DNA of 38,324 nucleotides from UBA5209 sp034002865 (GTDB lineage: Bacteria > Patescibacteriota > Dojkabacteria > SC72). The translations under genes were made by a program, and so were the position numbers. The stretch is from contig JAVEZR010000007.1 in assembly GCA_034002865.1 (NCBI GenBank), positions 1-38,324 on the forward strand. Reading direction: 5' to 3'. Positions 24,580-32,975 of the stretch are shown here, one piece after another. The notes under the pieces are model-generated. The model had not been told where the DNA came from and ran no database searches. It saw nothing but the letters and a program-made list of their open reading frames with translations. The number at the start of each line of letters is the position of its first letter. Position 1 is the stretch's first letter.

Positions 24580-25860
24580 TTATAAATATATCATCTTATC
24601 GCAGATTTCCTTTAGAATTTGACTCTGCTGGTCAGTAAGTATAATACTCAAATTGTTATTTTTACGATACTCTGAAAGAACAAAGAATATTTTCTTTATA
24701 CTTACCACATCTAGGTTTGTAAATAGCTCATCGAGTAAGACAATTTCCGGATTATGCATTAAGAGGGATGCCAATATTAATTTCTGTTTCTGCCCACCAC
24801 TAAGAAATACAGGATGAGTATTTTCTAGCCCTTTTAAACCAAACTCATATAAAAGGAATTCTCCATACTTTTCTTTTTCTTTCGAAATATTCTTGATTCC
24901 TAAATACAGTTCCTCTTTTACAGAATTTGCAAAAAGTTGCCTATTCACATTTTGAGATAAAAATCCAAAAACGGAATAACTTTTCCTTGGGGTTTCTGAT
25001 TTTGATAAAATCGTGCCGGCTATACTTTTTAAAATAGTTGTTTTCCCACAACCATTTCTTCCAACAATACCAACGATTTCGTTTTCACCAATACTCAGGC
25101 TAGGGATAGAAATGCATTCTGAGTTCCCTTCATATTTATATTCTTGCTCATCCAATAGGAAAAAATTTTCAACTGATTCTTTCTTAGGTAATATGTATGA
25201 TGGGATATTATCAAAAGTTGTTTTTTCAGTTCCATCAAATTTAAATTTACCGTCTTCATCATACGTTAGTTCTTTGTTTGCAATTAAACTAATGTTAGTA
25301 TCATGTGAACATATCACTAAAATTGCATTTCTAGAGACTTCTGTAATCTTGTTCATTATTATTTTTTTCTTATTATCGTCTAGGAGATCTAATGGTTCAT
25401 CTAAGATATATAATTTTCTTTTTTTGAACAATGTGCTTGCCAAAGCAACATACTTTCTTTCCCCACGAGATAGATCCATTACTGCTCTCTCACCTAGTTT
25501 ATCTATTCCCATTTTTTCTATATATTCCTTTACTTCATTTATGTCTCCAAAAAACTGCTTACGTATAGAGTCAAAAAGGAGTTGATTGTCAGAGTGTTGA
25601 AAACAGAAAGTTATCTCTGTATACGTTCTCTCACCTATAGGTATCCCATTTAAGAGTATCTCTCCTCTTAACCTTCCATCTTCAAAATTTGGAATGATGC
25701 CAGCGATTAATTTGAGGAGTGTAGTTTTACCACATCCTACACATCCGTGAATCCAAAGGATATCTCCATCTGAGAGAGAGAAATCTACTGCTTGCAGTAT
25801 CTTTCCTGTGCTATTATCATATCCAAAATCTTTAATTTTTACTTTCAGCCTATTTTTCAT
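24580..25860 (-). CDS. ECF transporter ATPase, fused EcfA-EcfA' type
   Basis: The 426-aa protein carries two ABC ATPase domains. Domain 1: Walker A GCVGCGKTT (39-47), signature LSRGE (130-134), Walker B LYILDE (150-155), switch His186. Domain 2: Walker A GRNGCGKTT (267-275), signature LSGGQ (353-357), Walker B IVLLDE (373-378), but Asp410 where the switch histidine belongs. In a head-to-tail dimer this gives one canonical site (domain 1 Walker with domain 2 LSGGQ) and one degenerate site. Fused double ATPases occur in ECF importers of vitamins and metals. It overlaps ecfT by 11 bases. Confidence 0.92.
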   Translation of the reverse strand: MKNRLKVKIKDFGYDNSTGKILQAVDFSLSDGDILWIHGCVGCGKTTLLKLIAGIIPNFEDGRLRGEILLNGIPIGERTYTEITFCFQHSDNQLLFDSIRKQFFGDINEVKEYIEKMGIDKLGERAVMDLSRGERKYVALASTLFKKRKLYILDEPLDLLDDNKKKIIMNKITEVSRNAILVICSHDTNISLIANKELTYDEDGKFKFDGTEKTTFDNIPSYILPKKESVENFFLLDEQEYKYEGNSECISIPSLSIGENEIVGIVGRNGCGKTTILKSIAGTILSKSETPRKSYSVFGFLSQNVNRQLFANSVKEELYLGIKNISKEKEKYGEFLLYEFGLKGLENTHPVFLSGGQKQKLILASLLMHNPEIVLLDELFTNLDVVSIKKIFFVLSEYRKNNNLSIILTDQQSQILKEICDKMIYL

Positions 25861-26533
25861 ATTCTTTCTCTATGTCATCATAGTCAAAAGCGTATGTAGC
25901 CCTCAATGAAGAAATATATTCGATACTATCGATAATCATTGCTACAAAAATATGTTGGATTCTTCCGAAGAGAGATCTTAAGTCACTTTTCCTTACTCCC
26001 CTTGAATCCAAAGACATATTCATTTCATCGATTGCTTCAAGTAGACGACTAATCATATTGAATGCAATAGTGACTGATACAAGAATTCTAAAGTCTATCC
26101 TTAATTTTCTCAAAAACTCTACTAATTCCCCTTGGGATAATGAGACGAACAGTAATAGCCCTGACATATTAATAATTAACCATTTACCAAAGAATGGCAG
26201 AATGAAGAAAAATGTTTCTTCAACATCTATCCATGTAATATTTGATACGCCTACACTAATCAGTTGAAAAGCATATGATATTGAAAAGAACAGAAGTAAT
26301 GATATGAAGAGAATTCTGAACAATGATTCTCTATATCTAACGAATCCTATTAAATAAAGATAAAGAAGTATTAGTAGTGCAGATAGTATGTTCAAGAATA
26401 CGTATGGATTAATCAGTATTAATATATTAAGTAAAATATAACTACAGATTTTTACAGAGGGAAATATCTTTAATATAAAATCCCTGTCTGGCAAATAATA
26501 TAGGAATGTTTTTATTTTATATCTTTGTCTCAT
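25850..26533 (-). CDS. ECF transporter transmembrane component (EcfT/CbiQ family)
   Basis: The 227-aa membrane protein has about five hydrophobic segments in its N-terminal two-thirds. Then come the EcfT coupling helices: RLLEAIDEMNMSLDSRGVRK. The SRGV at 177-180 corresponds to the ARG-type motif that contacts the ATPase grooves, with alanine changed to serine. It couples ATP hydrolysis to the S component. Overlaps of 17 bases with the kinase gene and 11 with the ATPase gene indicate one transcript with coupled translation. Confidence 0.88.
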   Translation of the reverse strand: MRQRYKIKTFLYYLPDRDFILKIFPSVKICSYILLNILILINPYVFLNILSALLILLYLYLIGFVRYRESLFRILFISLLLFFSISYAFQLISVGVSNITWIDVEETFFFILPFFGKWLIINMSGLLLFVSLSQGELVEFLRKLRIDFRILVSVTIAFNMISRLLEAIDEMNMSLDSRGVRKSDLRSLFGRIQHIFVAMIIDSIEYISSLRATYAFDYDDIEKEYEK

Positions 26534-27311
26534 TTAATTTTTCAAGGCTATTAGATATGTCCAATCCATGAGTATACTCGAATAGTACTGTAGATACGCC
26601 AAAGTGAATATAATATTTTTGTATTATATTTTTCTCTTTCTCATCTATTTCTCTAAATTCGTTGCATAGAATTTCATAGAAATCAGAATGGTGCCATCTC
26701 AAGGCAGCATAATCATATAGGGGATCTCCTGAGATTGGGTGGTCAATATCGACGATACCAATAATCCGGTCATTATCATCAAAAATAAAATTATTGGAAT
26801 TAACATCTAGAAATAGAAAGTAACCCTGTTGTATATCAGGGAAATTATCTTGGAAGTCATATAGGGACTCTAAGTAAGGCTTAATCTCTTTTAATCCGAC
26901 CTTCGCAAATAATTTTATTGTATATTTGAGATATTCATTCCATCCTGAGAATTTTCCTATACCTTTGGTGGACAAATTCCCATATTGAGTGATCGGAATC
27001 TTATTAGCAATTAAACAAACTTTTAATATCTCTCTTTTTTGTTCAACAGAAAGATTCGGATTATCAATTACTTTCCCAGGTATGAATTTTTCTTTAAGAA
27101 TATACTTTCCATCGTTGTAATATATATCCTCAACTTCAACAGCAGGAAGTCCATTCTTCCTCAGTATTTCATGCGATTGTTTCTCTATTTGAAAATGTTC
27201 AAAATTGTTAAAATCTTCGAAAGTATTTTTTGGGACTTTGTATACGCTATCTCCAAACTTGTATATTTTGTGAACAAGCCCTTCCGTTAGGTATGTCTCC
27301 TTAGTTATCAT
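26517..27311 (-). CDS. APH-fold small-molecule kinase (choline/thiamine/aminoglycoside kinase superfamily)
   Basis: From the ATG at 27311 (264 aa) the protein shows the APH kinase fold: ATP-binding Lys25 in VYKVPK, hinge region near YILKEKFIPG (70-79), catalytic loop FLDVNSNNF with Asp169 and Asn174 in the D-x4-N pattern, and metal-binding VDIDHPISGDPLYD (187-200). The usual histidine before the catalytic Asp is Phe/Leu here. AGGA lies 6 bases before 27311, so I prefer this to the ATG at 27341. Members phosphorylate choline, thiamine, methylthioribose, homoserine or antibiotics. Placed between S component and EcfT, it most likely phosphorylates the imported compound, trapping it in the cell. 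Confidence 0.85.
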   Translation of the reverse strand: MITKETYLTEGLVHKIYKFGDSVYKVPKNTFEDFNNFEHFQIEKQSHEILRKNGLPAVEVEDIYYNDGKYILKEKFIPGKVIDNPNLSVEQKREILKVCLIANKIPITQYGNLSTKGIGKFSGWNEYLKYTIKLFAKVGLKEIKPYLESLYDFQDNFPDIQQGYFLFLDVNSNNFIFDDNDRIIGIVDIDHPISGDPLYDYAALRWHHSDFYEILCNEFREIDEKEKNIIQKYYIHFGVSTVLFEYTHGLDISNSLEKLNETKI

Positions 27312-27858
27312 TCCTTTTCCTAAGAATTTTCTTTTCGACAATAGGGGTTAATACCTTCAATAATGGAAGTGCAATTAGGATATTAACAACCATCCCTCCA
27401 ATAATCCATCCATAAATTGCAGTATTTAAGACACTGTCAGGAATTAACTCAAATAGATTCAGTCCTCTTAATACATAGTTAGAGGAAACAAGCTGGCCAA
27501 GAAATACGAGACCTACGAATGCAATATAATCAAGAGGCTTAGTTAATTTGTAGTCTAACCCCTTTATATATTTGAATCCTGCAACAACGACAAATACACC
27601 AAAGACATTACCCCAAGCAAGCAAGAGTGCATATACTGTGAAAGATCCACTAATGATAGCTCCTAATAGCAAACCTAAGTACAATCCGAGAAAAGCATCT
27701 TTTCTAAACCATAGCGCAAATAAAGTATAAAATGCCGCACCAATATAAAAAGATGAAACACTAAAAATCCCTGTTGGAATTCCAACAACACCAATGTAGT
27801 CAAGAATTGCAGTCAATCCTGCTATTACGCCAATAAGAACAAAGTCTAACTTCTTCAT
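27301..27858 (-). CDS. ECF transporter S-component-like membrane protein
   Basis: The 185-aa protein (ATG at 27858; a TTG 27 bases upstream is possible) has five to six hydrophobic segments. Its size and profile suit an ECF substrate-binding component: an N-terminal helix after a short lysine start, glycine-rich helices (GVVGIPTGIFSV, then GLYLGLLLGAIISG) and a basic C-terminus. No recognised family (ThiT, RibU, BioY, QueT) can be named from memory. Its position at the head of an operon with EcfT and EcfA is the main support. A TATAAT lies at 27885-27890 on the minus strand, and the leader has no Shine-Dalgarno site. The transported molecule is unknown. Confidence 0.75.
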   Translation of the reverse strand: MKKLDFVLIGVIAGLTAILDYIGVVGIPTGIFSVSSFYIGAAFYTLFALWFRKDAFLGLYLGLLLGAIISGSFTVYALLLAWGNVFGVFVVVAGFKYIKGLDYKLTKPLDYIAFVGLVFLGQLVSSNYVLRGLNLFELIPDSVLNTAIYGWIIGGMVVNILIALPLLKVLTPIVEKKILRKRNDN

Positions 27859-28021
27859 ACTAGAATTAGTAAACTTAATTGACAATTATATTATTTTGTA
27901 TATTCTTTTTCAAGTTCTTCTTTTACTACCGTACAGAAATCTCTATATCCCTAAGTTGGAGTAAATGTGTACACTGTTAAAAAAGTATATCTCTATTTCA
28001 AGTAGCTCTGAAATTCTTCAT

Positions 28022-28879
28022 CTATGAATGGATTAATATCAAGTCTCCCTTCTCAAAGCTCTCATACAGATACTTAGCATCTTCTTCTAACATCCTAATA
28101 CATCCACCACTCTTTCTTACACCAATGTTATCTCTAGATTCATACACAGCCTTACCATTAGAATCATACCACCATATTAAACCGTGTAATCCATACCATG
28201 ATTGCTGTCTACCTGAGTAGTAGAATGCCATCCAGTATGGCATAAAGTCACCAGTAGGAGCTTTAGGATTTATACCTTTATCTACAATGGGAAATACTCC
28301 GTATACCTCAGAACCTGCCTTAGGTCCAGAAAGAAGAATCTCTTTCTCAACTGCTCCATCTCTCCATACATACAGCTTCTGTCTAGAGTTATCTATCTCA
28401 ATATATTTAGTAGCATATTTACCATCTGTACCTGGCATCTCTTTTACCTCTACCTCTACATTTGTACCCATACCTGACTTAAACGATCTGTAAACATCTT
28501 GATATATGTTTGTTAGATCAGGTCTTACATCATCTACCCAATATACAAAAGAGCCTTTATCACTAGATGCTAAACTCTTACCACCATATCCTTGTTCAAA
28601 ATGTCCTAACACCTTATCCAATACCTCTTGATATACCATTCCCTCATCTATTACTCCATCTTTCTTAACTGATTCACTAGATATATATACACAATCCTCA
28701 ACATGACATACTGAGACCGTAAATTCTACATTCTCATTAACAACCTCTGTACCTAATACATCTTCATATGGGATTGAGACCTTATTTGCAGTAAAACCGT
28801 TGTAAAGGATTAAGCCTAAGAGAATAGCTAATTGAACATCAATTACTAGGGCTAGTTTTGTTAAATCTTTCTTCTTCAT
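28022..28879 (-). CDS. L,D-transpeptidase (YkuD domain), membrane-anchored
   Basis: Residues about 9-29 anchor the protein. A region of unknown fold (40-145) precedes the YkuD domain (about 157-285), which starts KYIEIDNSRQKLYVW. The catalytic signature is complete: His232 (GLHG) and KSGGCIRM with Cys260 and Arg262. The enzyme forms 3-3 peptidoglycan cross-links or attaches proteins to the wall, so this organism has peptidoglycan. The gene is divergent from glyS. On the minus strand TATTAT (28886-28891) ends 6 bases before the ATG, so the mRNA may be leaderless. Confidence 0.94.
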   Translation of the reverse strand: MKKKDLTKLALVIDVQLAILLGLILYNGFTANKVSIPYEDVLGTEVVNENVEFTVSVCHVEDCVYISSESVKKDGVIDEGMVYQEVLDKVLGHFEQGYGGKSLASSDKGSFVYWVDDVRPDLTNIYQDVYRSFKSGMGTNVEVEVKEMPGTDGKYATKYIEIDNSRQKLYVWRDGAVEKEILLSGPKAGSEVYGVFPIVDKGINPKAPTGDFMPYWMAFYYSGRQQSWYGLHGLIWWYDSNGKAVYESRDNIGVRKSGGCIRMLEEDAKYLYESFEKGDLILIHS

Positions 28880-28885
28880 CTATGT

Positions 28886-28929
28886 ATAATATAACAGAAA
28901 TTTTATTAAGATGGGAGATACTGTATAAT
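28886..28929. promoter_or_regulatory. Divergent promoters of the L,D-transpeptidase gene and glyS
   Basis: On the minus strand TATTAT (28886-28891) lies 6 bases before the transpeptidase ATG. On the plus strand TATAAT (28924-28929) lies 27 bases before the glyS ATG at 28957, predicting a leader of about 20 bases without a Shine-Dalgarno site. Confidence 0.5.
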
Positions 28930-28956
28930 TAATCGTTTAAATAAATAAAAATATAT

Positions 28957-30236
28957 ATGCAAGAAGATTTACTACAAAAGATTACAGCGTTAGCAAAAAG
29001 AAGAGGAATAATATTTCCTAATTCAGAGATATATGGTGGGATAGGAGGCTTTTACGATTACGGTCCTGTAGGAGTAGAGATGAAGAATAATCTAAAGAGA
29101 TACTGGTGGAAGAATATTGTAGATAGAAGAGAGAATGTTGTGGGTATTGATGGAACCATAATTACACATCCTAAGGTATGGGAAGCATCTGGACATATTA
29201 AAGGGTTTGCAGATGAGGTTATTGAGTGTAAGAAGTGTCATCAGAGATTTAGACCGGAAGATATAGGAGAGAAATGTCCAAAGTGTGGTGGTAGCGAATT
29301 TACAGATAGTAGGACATACAATATGCTTTTTAAGACAGAGGTGGGTGTAGTTGAGGGTGAGAAGGTAGATGCATACTTAAGGGGTGAGGCTTGTCAAACA
29401 ATATATTTAGATTTTCTCAATGTTGTAGATTCTACTAGGATGCAAATTCCATTTGGTATTGCACAGATTGGTAAAGCTTTTAGGAATGAGGTTACTCCTA
29501 ATAGGTTAACTTTTAGAACTAGAGAGTTTGAACAGTGGGATTTACAATTCTTTGTTCATCCAGATGATATGGATAAATGGTTTGAGTATTGGAAAGAGGA
29601 AAGAATGAAATTCTATAAAGGGTTATACAGAAAGAAGGAGAATCTAAGATTCTATGAACATCCTAAAGAGAAGTTAGTCTTCTATGCAAAGAAAGCATTT
29701 GATATTGAATATCTTGCACCATGGGGTTGGGCAGAGAATGAGGGTATACATTGGAGAGGCGATTACGATTTAACACAGCATAGTAAATTCTCTGGTAGAG
29801 ATCTTAAATATACAGATCCTAAAACAGGAGAGAAATATATCCCATGGATTGTAGAAAGCTCTGGTGGTGTAGATAGGACCTTACTCATGCTTCTGTTTGA
29901 TGCATATGAAGAGGAGGATTTAGGAGAGGGTAATATTAGAACTGTACTAAAAATACATCCTGAGATAGCTGCATACAAGGCTGCAATATTTCCATTAGTT
30001 GGTAACAAAGAGGATATATCAAAGAAAGCTAGAGAGGTGTTCGCAATGCTCTCTGAGAATCATAAGGTTGTATGGGATGATAGAGGAAATATTGGTAAGA
30101 GGTATAGATATCAAGATGAGATTGGTACACCTTACTGTATTACCATAGATTATGAGAGTTTAGAGAACAATACTGCTACTGTGAGAGATAGGGATAGTAT
30201 GCAACAGAAAAGAGTAAAGATAGAGGATTTAGATAG
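28957..30236 (+). CDS. glyS: Glycyl-tRNA synthetase (alpha2 type), 3' end lost in assembly gap
   Basis: The 426 visible residues begin MQEDLLQKITALAKRRG, followed by GGIGGFYDYGPVG, the signature of the dimeric alpha2 GlyRS of archaea, eukaryotes and many Gram-positive-like bacteria. A zinc-finger-like insertion has two CxxC pairs (CKKC and CPKCGG, about 88-113). Motif 2 is QIGKAFRNEVTPNRLTFRTR; motif 3 is WIVESSGGVDRTLLMLLFDA; the anticodon domain follows. The frame runs into the N block at 30237, so only some tens of residues are missing. Any frame continuing through the Ns is artificial. Confidence 0.97.
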
Positions 30237-30336
30237 NNNNNNNNNNNNNNNNNNNNNNNNNNNNNNNNNNNNNNNNNNNNNNNNNNNNNNNNNNNNNNNN
30301 NNNNNNNNNNNNNNNNNNNNNNNNNNNNNNNNNNNN
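30237..30336. other. Assembly gap (100 Ns)
   Basis: A block of exactly 100 Ns, the usual placeholder for a scaffold gap of unknown length. It separates the truncated glyS and trmD, which are convergent; their stop codons and any shared terminator lie inside it. Confidence 0.99.
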
Positions 30337-30914
30337 GGAACTTTCCAATCATTAAACTGTGATGGTTTTGTATATTGAGGATAGTCTAGTACACCCTCTG
30401 TAAAAGACTCATTCTCTAAAGATTTCTCATTACCAAGTACACCTGGTATTAATCTTACAATCCCATCTACTAATATTAAGGCAGGAAGTTCACCACCAGA
30501 GAGTACATAGTCCCCTATTGAGAATTCATAGTCTACAAGATGATCATGTACTCTTTGATCAAAGCCTTCATAGTGACCACACAGAATTATATAGTGGGTG
30601 TTTGTATCTAAGGATAGCTCTTTTAATTTATTCTGTGTTAATTTCTCTCCCTTGGGCGATGTAAGAAATACTTTGGAGTTATCCTTTTTTAAATCTTTTA
30701 AAGCATTAAAGATGGGTTGTATCATAAAGACCATACCAGGACCTCCACCATACGGTGTATCATCTACCATTTTATGCCTACTATCACTCCAATCTCTAAG
30801 GTTATGTACCTTTATTTCTACCAATCCTTTCTCTTGAGCACGTTTTAATATACTGCTATCAAGATATGCTTGGAGAGATTCTGGAAATATAGTTATTAAA
30901 TCAAATTTTATCAT
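30337..30914 (-). CDS. trmD: tRNA (guanine37-N1)-methyltransferase TrmD, 3' end lost in assembly gap
   Basis: The 192 visible residues contain the TrmD hallmarks: start MIKFDLITIFPE, DDTPYGGGPGMV, ILCGHYEGFDQRV, and the SAM-binding trefoil knot SIGDYVLSGGELPALIL. The expected C-terminal 30-50 residues fall in the N block. TrmD methylates G37 of tRNAs that read CNN codons; the tRNA-Pro(GGG) at 11154-11227 has G37 and is a likely substrate. Its start overlaps the stop of the peptidase gene by 4 bases. Confidence 0.96.
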
Positions 30915-31552
30915 ATTTTATTAATCCTACTATTAAACCACTCATAGGTTAGTTTAATTCCATATACCTCATCTACTTTCCTATTAAAATCTTCTACCTT
31001 CTCTATACCGTTTAGTGATTTAAGTAACTTTAAGAGTTTCTCTCTACCAAACTCTTTATCTAATATCATAACTGCCCAACCAGATTCTCCGTATAATCCC
31101 TTACCTCCCTGTCCAAAGAACTCAAGAAAGGTATTAAACTCTTTAGGTTTTCTCTTTAATTCCAACTGTCCAGAGGAGTAGATTGCGACTCCTTCTATTA
31201 ACCATCTAGGGATATAGTCTTGGTAAAAGATTCTAGTGTATAGATGACTCATCTCATGCTTTAATAGTGCCTCATACTCTTCCTCTGAGTAAGTATGATT
31301 GCTATGCTTTTCATAACTCTCTGGTGCTAGCAAATATATATTATGTGAGCTTCCCATTGTTGTACCTACAACCCACTCTTCAGTCTTTTTTCCATATATA
31401 TTATCAAACTCTTCTCTACTAGATATTAGAAATATCTTAGGTGTATTTCTTGTCCAATTTATCTTAAAGAAGTTATTAAGCTCCTCTTGGGCATTTTTAT
31501 AATATCTTTTAATATCATCTCTGTTTTTTGCAGATTTAATTTCAAATACCAT
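30911..31552 (-). CDS. Gluzincin-type zinc peptidase (peptidase MA-like), apparently cytoplasmic
   Basis: The 213-aa protein has HEMSH (His99, Glu100, His103) as an HExxH zinc motif and WLIEGVA with Glu120 as the probable third ligand, the spacing of peptidase MA-like gluzincins. No signal peptide or membrane segment is present, although many relatives are exported. The N-terminal 60 residues resemble the substrate-side beta domain of the family. It precedes trmD with a 4-base overlap. Substrate unknown. Confidence 0.82.
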   Translation of the reverse strand: MVFEIKSAKNRDDIKRYYKNAQEELNNFFKINWTRNTPKIFLISSREEFDNIYGKKTEEWVVGTTMGSSHNIYLLAPESYEKHSNHTYSEEEYEALLKHEMSHLYTRIFYQDYIPRWLIEGVAIYSSGQLELKRKPKEFNTFLEFFGQGGKGLYGESGWAVMILDKEFGREKLLKLLKSLNGIEKVEDFNRKVDEVYGIKLTYEWFNSRINKI

Positions 31553-31574
31553 TTGAGGAAGTTGTTAGTTTAAT

Positions 31575-31649
31575 TGGTACCGCTACGGAGAATCGAACTC
31601 CGATTACATGATTGAGAATCATGTGTCCTAACCGTTAGACGATAGCGGC
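31575..31649 (-). tRNA. tRNA-Glu (anticodon CTC), CCA encoded
   Basis: The cloverleaf has acceptor GCCGCTA with TAGCGGT (a G1-U72 wobble), discriminator A, and an encoded CCA. The D-arm reads TCGTCTAACGGTTAGGAC as in tRNA-Glu. The anticodon stem CATGA/TCATG holds loop TTCTCAA, giving CTC, which reads GAG. The T-arm is CGGAG-TTCGATT-CTCCG. Unlike the tRNA-Pro in this window, the CCA end is present in the DNA, though the match of three bases could be chance. Confidence 0.95.
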
Positions 31650-31738
31650 ATATTGCGATTAGCATTTTACCATATATTAATGCCCATATTCCAACATTCT
31701 AGTGATAATTTTTTACTCATTTGTATATCAATATTTTA

Positions 31739-31767
31739 TTGACATAGGGAATAAATACAGATATCAT
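31739..31767 (+). promoter_or_regulatory. Sigma-70 promoter of greA
   Basis: A consensus TTGACA (31739-31744), a 17-base spacer and TATCAT (31762-31767) predict a start near 31774, about 10 bases before the first possible greA ATG. It is the best -35/-10 pair I found in the window. Confidence 0.8.
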
Positions 31768-31784
31768 TCCACGAATATAAAATA

Positions 31785-32267
31785 ATGATTATAAAAATGG
31801 CAGTAGATAAAAACAAAGAACTGCTAACAAAAGAGGGTTTTAAGAAGCTTAAGAAAGAGCTTGAGAAACGTGAAGGAAAGATTAGATCTGAACTACAAGA
31901 GACACTTAATCAGATGCGTAGTCAGGGTGATTTAAGGGAGAACGATGGGTATGCAATCGCTATTGAGGACTTCCAAAACAATGAAGAGAAGATATTAGAG
32001 ATAAAAGAGAGATTACAAAGAGCAGAGGTTGTAGAGAAAAAGAAAATAAATAGTGTAGATATTGGTTCAAATGTAACCATAGAGTGTCAAGGTGGACAGT
32101 TAAAGAGCTTCTGTATTGTTGGAGAAGATGAGGCCAATCCACTACAGTCTAAAATCTCTTACAAGTCACCAATTGGGAGTTCATTGATGGGTAAAAAGAA
32201 AGGTGCAAAACTTAGTATAGAGACACCATCGGGAAAAACATCTTGTACTATCCTTTCAATAGAGTAA
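31785..32267 (+). CDS. greA: Transcription elongation factor GreA/GreB family
   Basis: The 160-aa protein (156 if the ATG at 31797, MAVDKNKELL, is used) has the GreA two-domain layout. The N-terminal coiled coil begins LLTKEGFKKLKKELEKR. Its tip carries GDLRENDGYAIA, which keeps the Asp and Glu of the consensus GDLSENAEY that help RNA polymerase cleave backtracked transcripts. The C-terminal FKBP-like domain ends SYKSPIGSSLMGKKKGAKL. The gene is monocistronic with a strong promoter. It ends 3 bases before the convergent kinase gene. Confidence 0.95.
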   Translation: MIIKMAVDKNKELLTKEGFKKLKKELEKREGKIRSELQETLNQMRSQGDLRENDGYAIAIEDFQNNEEKILEIKERLQRAEVVEKKKINSVDIGSNVTIECQGGQLKSFCIVGEDEANPLQSKISYKSPIGSSLMGKKKGAKLSIETPSGKTSCTILSIE

Positions 32268-32270
32268 GAC

Positions 32271-32975
32271 TTAGGGATGTAAATATGTTCCTTCATTTAA
32301 TATCCCCTTTATATCTTCCATTTCTTCGAGCAGTTTTCCTCCAGAGACATGGAATGAGAGACCTTTCTTCTCACAGTACCTAGCACACTGTGCATCTACT
32401 GGTATATGAGAGTTTGGTGTATGTGTATGATTAGGTAAAATAGAAAACATTTGGAAATAGTCACTCCAAGACATATCTCTAATGGGTTGTGCTTCGAAGA
32501 ATTCTTTTGGATCTTTATCATAGATAGCATCTATATTAGATATCTTGTACACCCTATCTATACCCATAATGTCTGCAAATACAGCTGCATCCATATCAGT
32601 ACTCCAACCTACTTTTAGTCCACCACTTACCATATATCTACCATTACCCATATGTAAATACTCATACGCATCTCCTAATTTCTTAGGAACGAATATCTCC
32701 TTGTCTTCTAGATATGAGGCTAATATTGTTGCATTAGTTTGAGTTAGTGACATAGCTACATCATGCAAATCCTCCTCTTTGGTGATACTGTCTGAAATCT
32801 TCTCTTGCATATTCCTAGATATGCCTCCTCCTCCTGTTACTAATACAATATTCTCATATTCATTCTTTGCTTCCCAATACCAGGTCTTAACTCTTCTGAA
32901 GAGATCAAAATTAATATTTAATAGATGGTCATACAGAATCGAGCCTCCTACTTTTAGTACAATACTTTTTTTCAT
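32271..32975 (-). CDS. Amino-acid-kinase-fold protein, UMP-kinase-like (archaeal PyrH type)
   Basis: The 234-aa protein starts MKKSIVLKVGGSIL and has VTGGGGISRNMQ, as in the amino acid kinase fold. SGGLKVGWSTDMDAAVFAD and YKISNIDAIYDKDPKEF resemble the archaeal-type UMP kinases, which lack the GTP-binding part of bacterial PyrH. It may make UDP from UMP. PNHTHTPNSHIPVDAQCA, a histidine-rich insertion, and replacement of the usual acceptor-site sequences leave other kinase functions open. It overlaps the upstream membrane-protein gene by 4 bases. Confidence 0.8.
   Translation of the reverse strand: MKKSIVLKVGGSILYDHLLNINFDLFRRVKTWYWEAKNEYENIVLVTGGGGISRNMQEKISDSITKEEDLHDVAMSLTQTNATILASYLEDKEIFVPKKLGDAYEYLHMGNGRYMVSGGLKVGWSTDMDAAVFADIMGIDRVYKISNIDAIYDKDPKEFFEAQPIRDMSWSDYFQMFSILPNHTHTPNSHIPVDAQCARYCEKKGLSFHVSGGKLLEEMEDIKGILNEGTYLHP

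Noticed and set aside
28957..30378. Continuous glyS reading frame through the N block to 30378
   Set aside because: The frame only continues because Ns carry no stops; bases after 30336 belong to trmD on the other strand.
30150..30914. trmD frame extended through the Ns to 30150
   Set aside because: The part beyond the gap is antisense to glyS and does not match the TrmD C-terminus.
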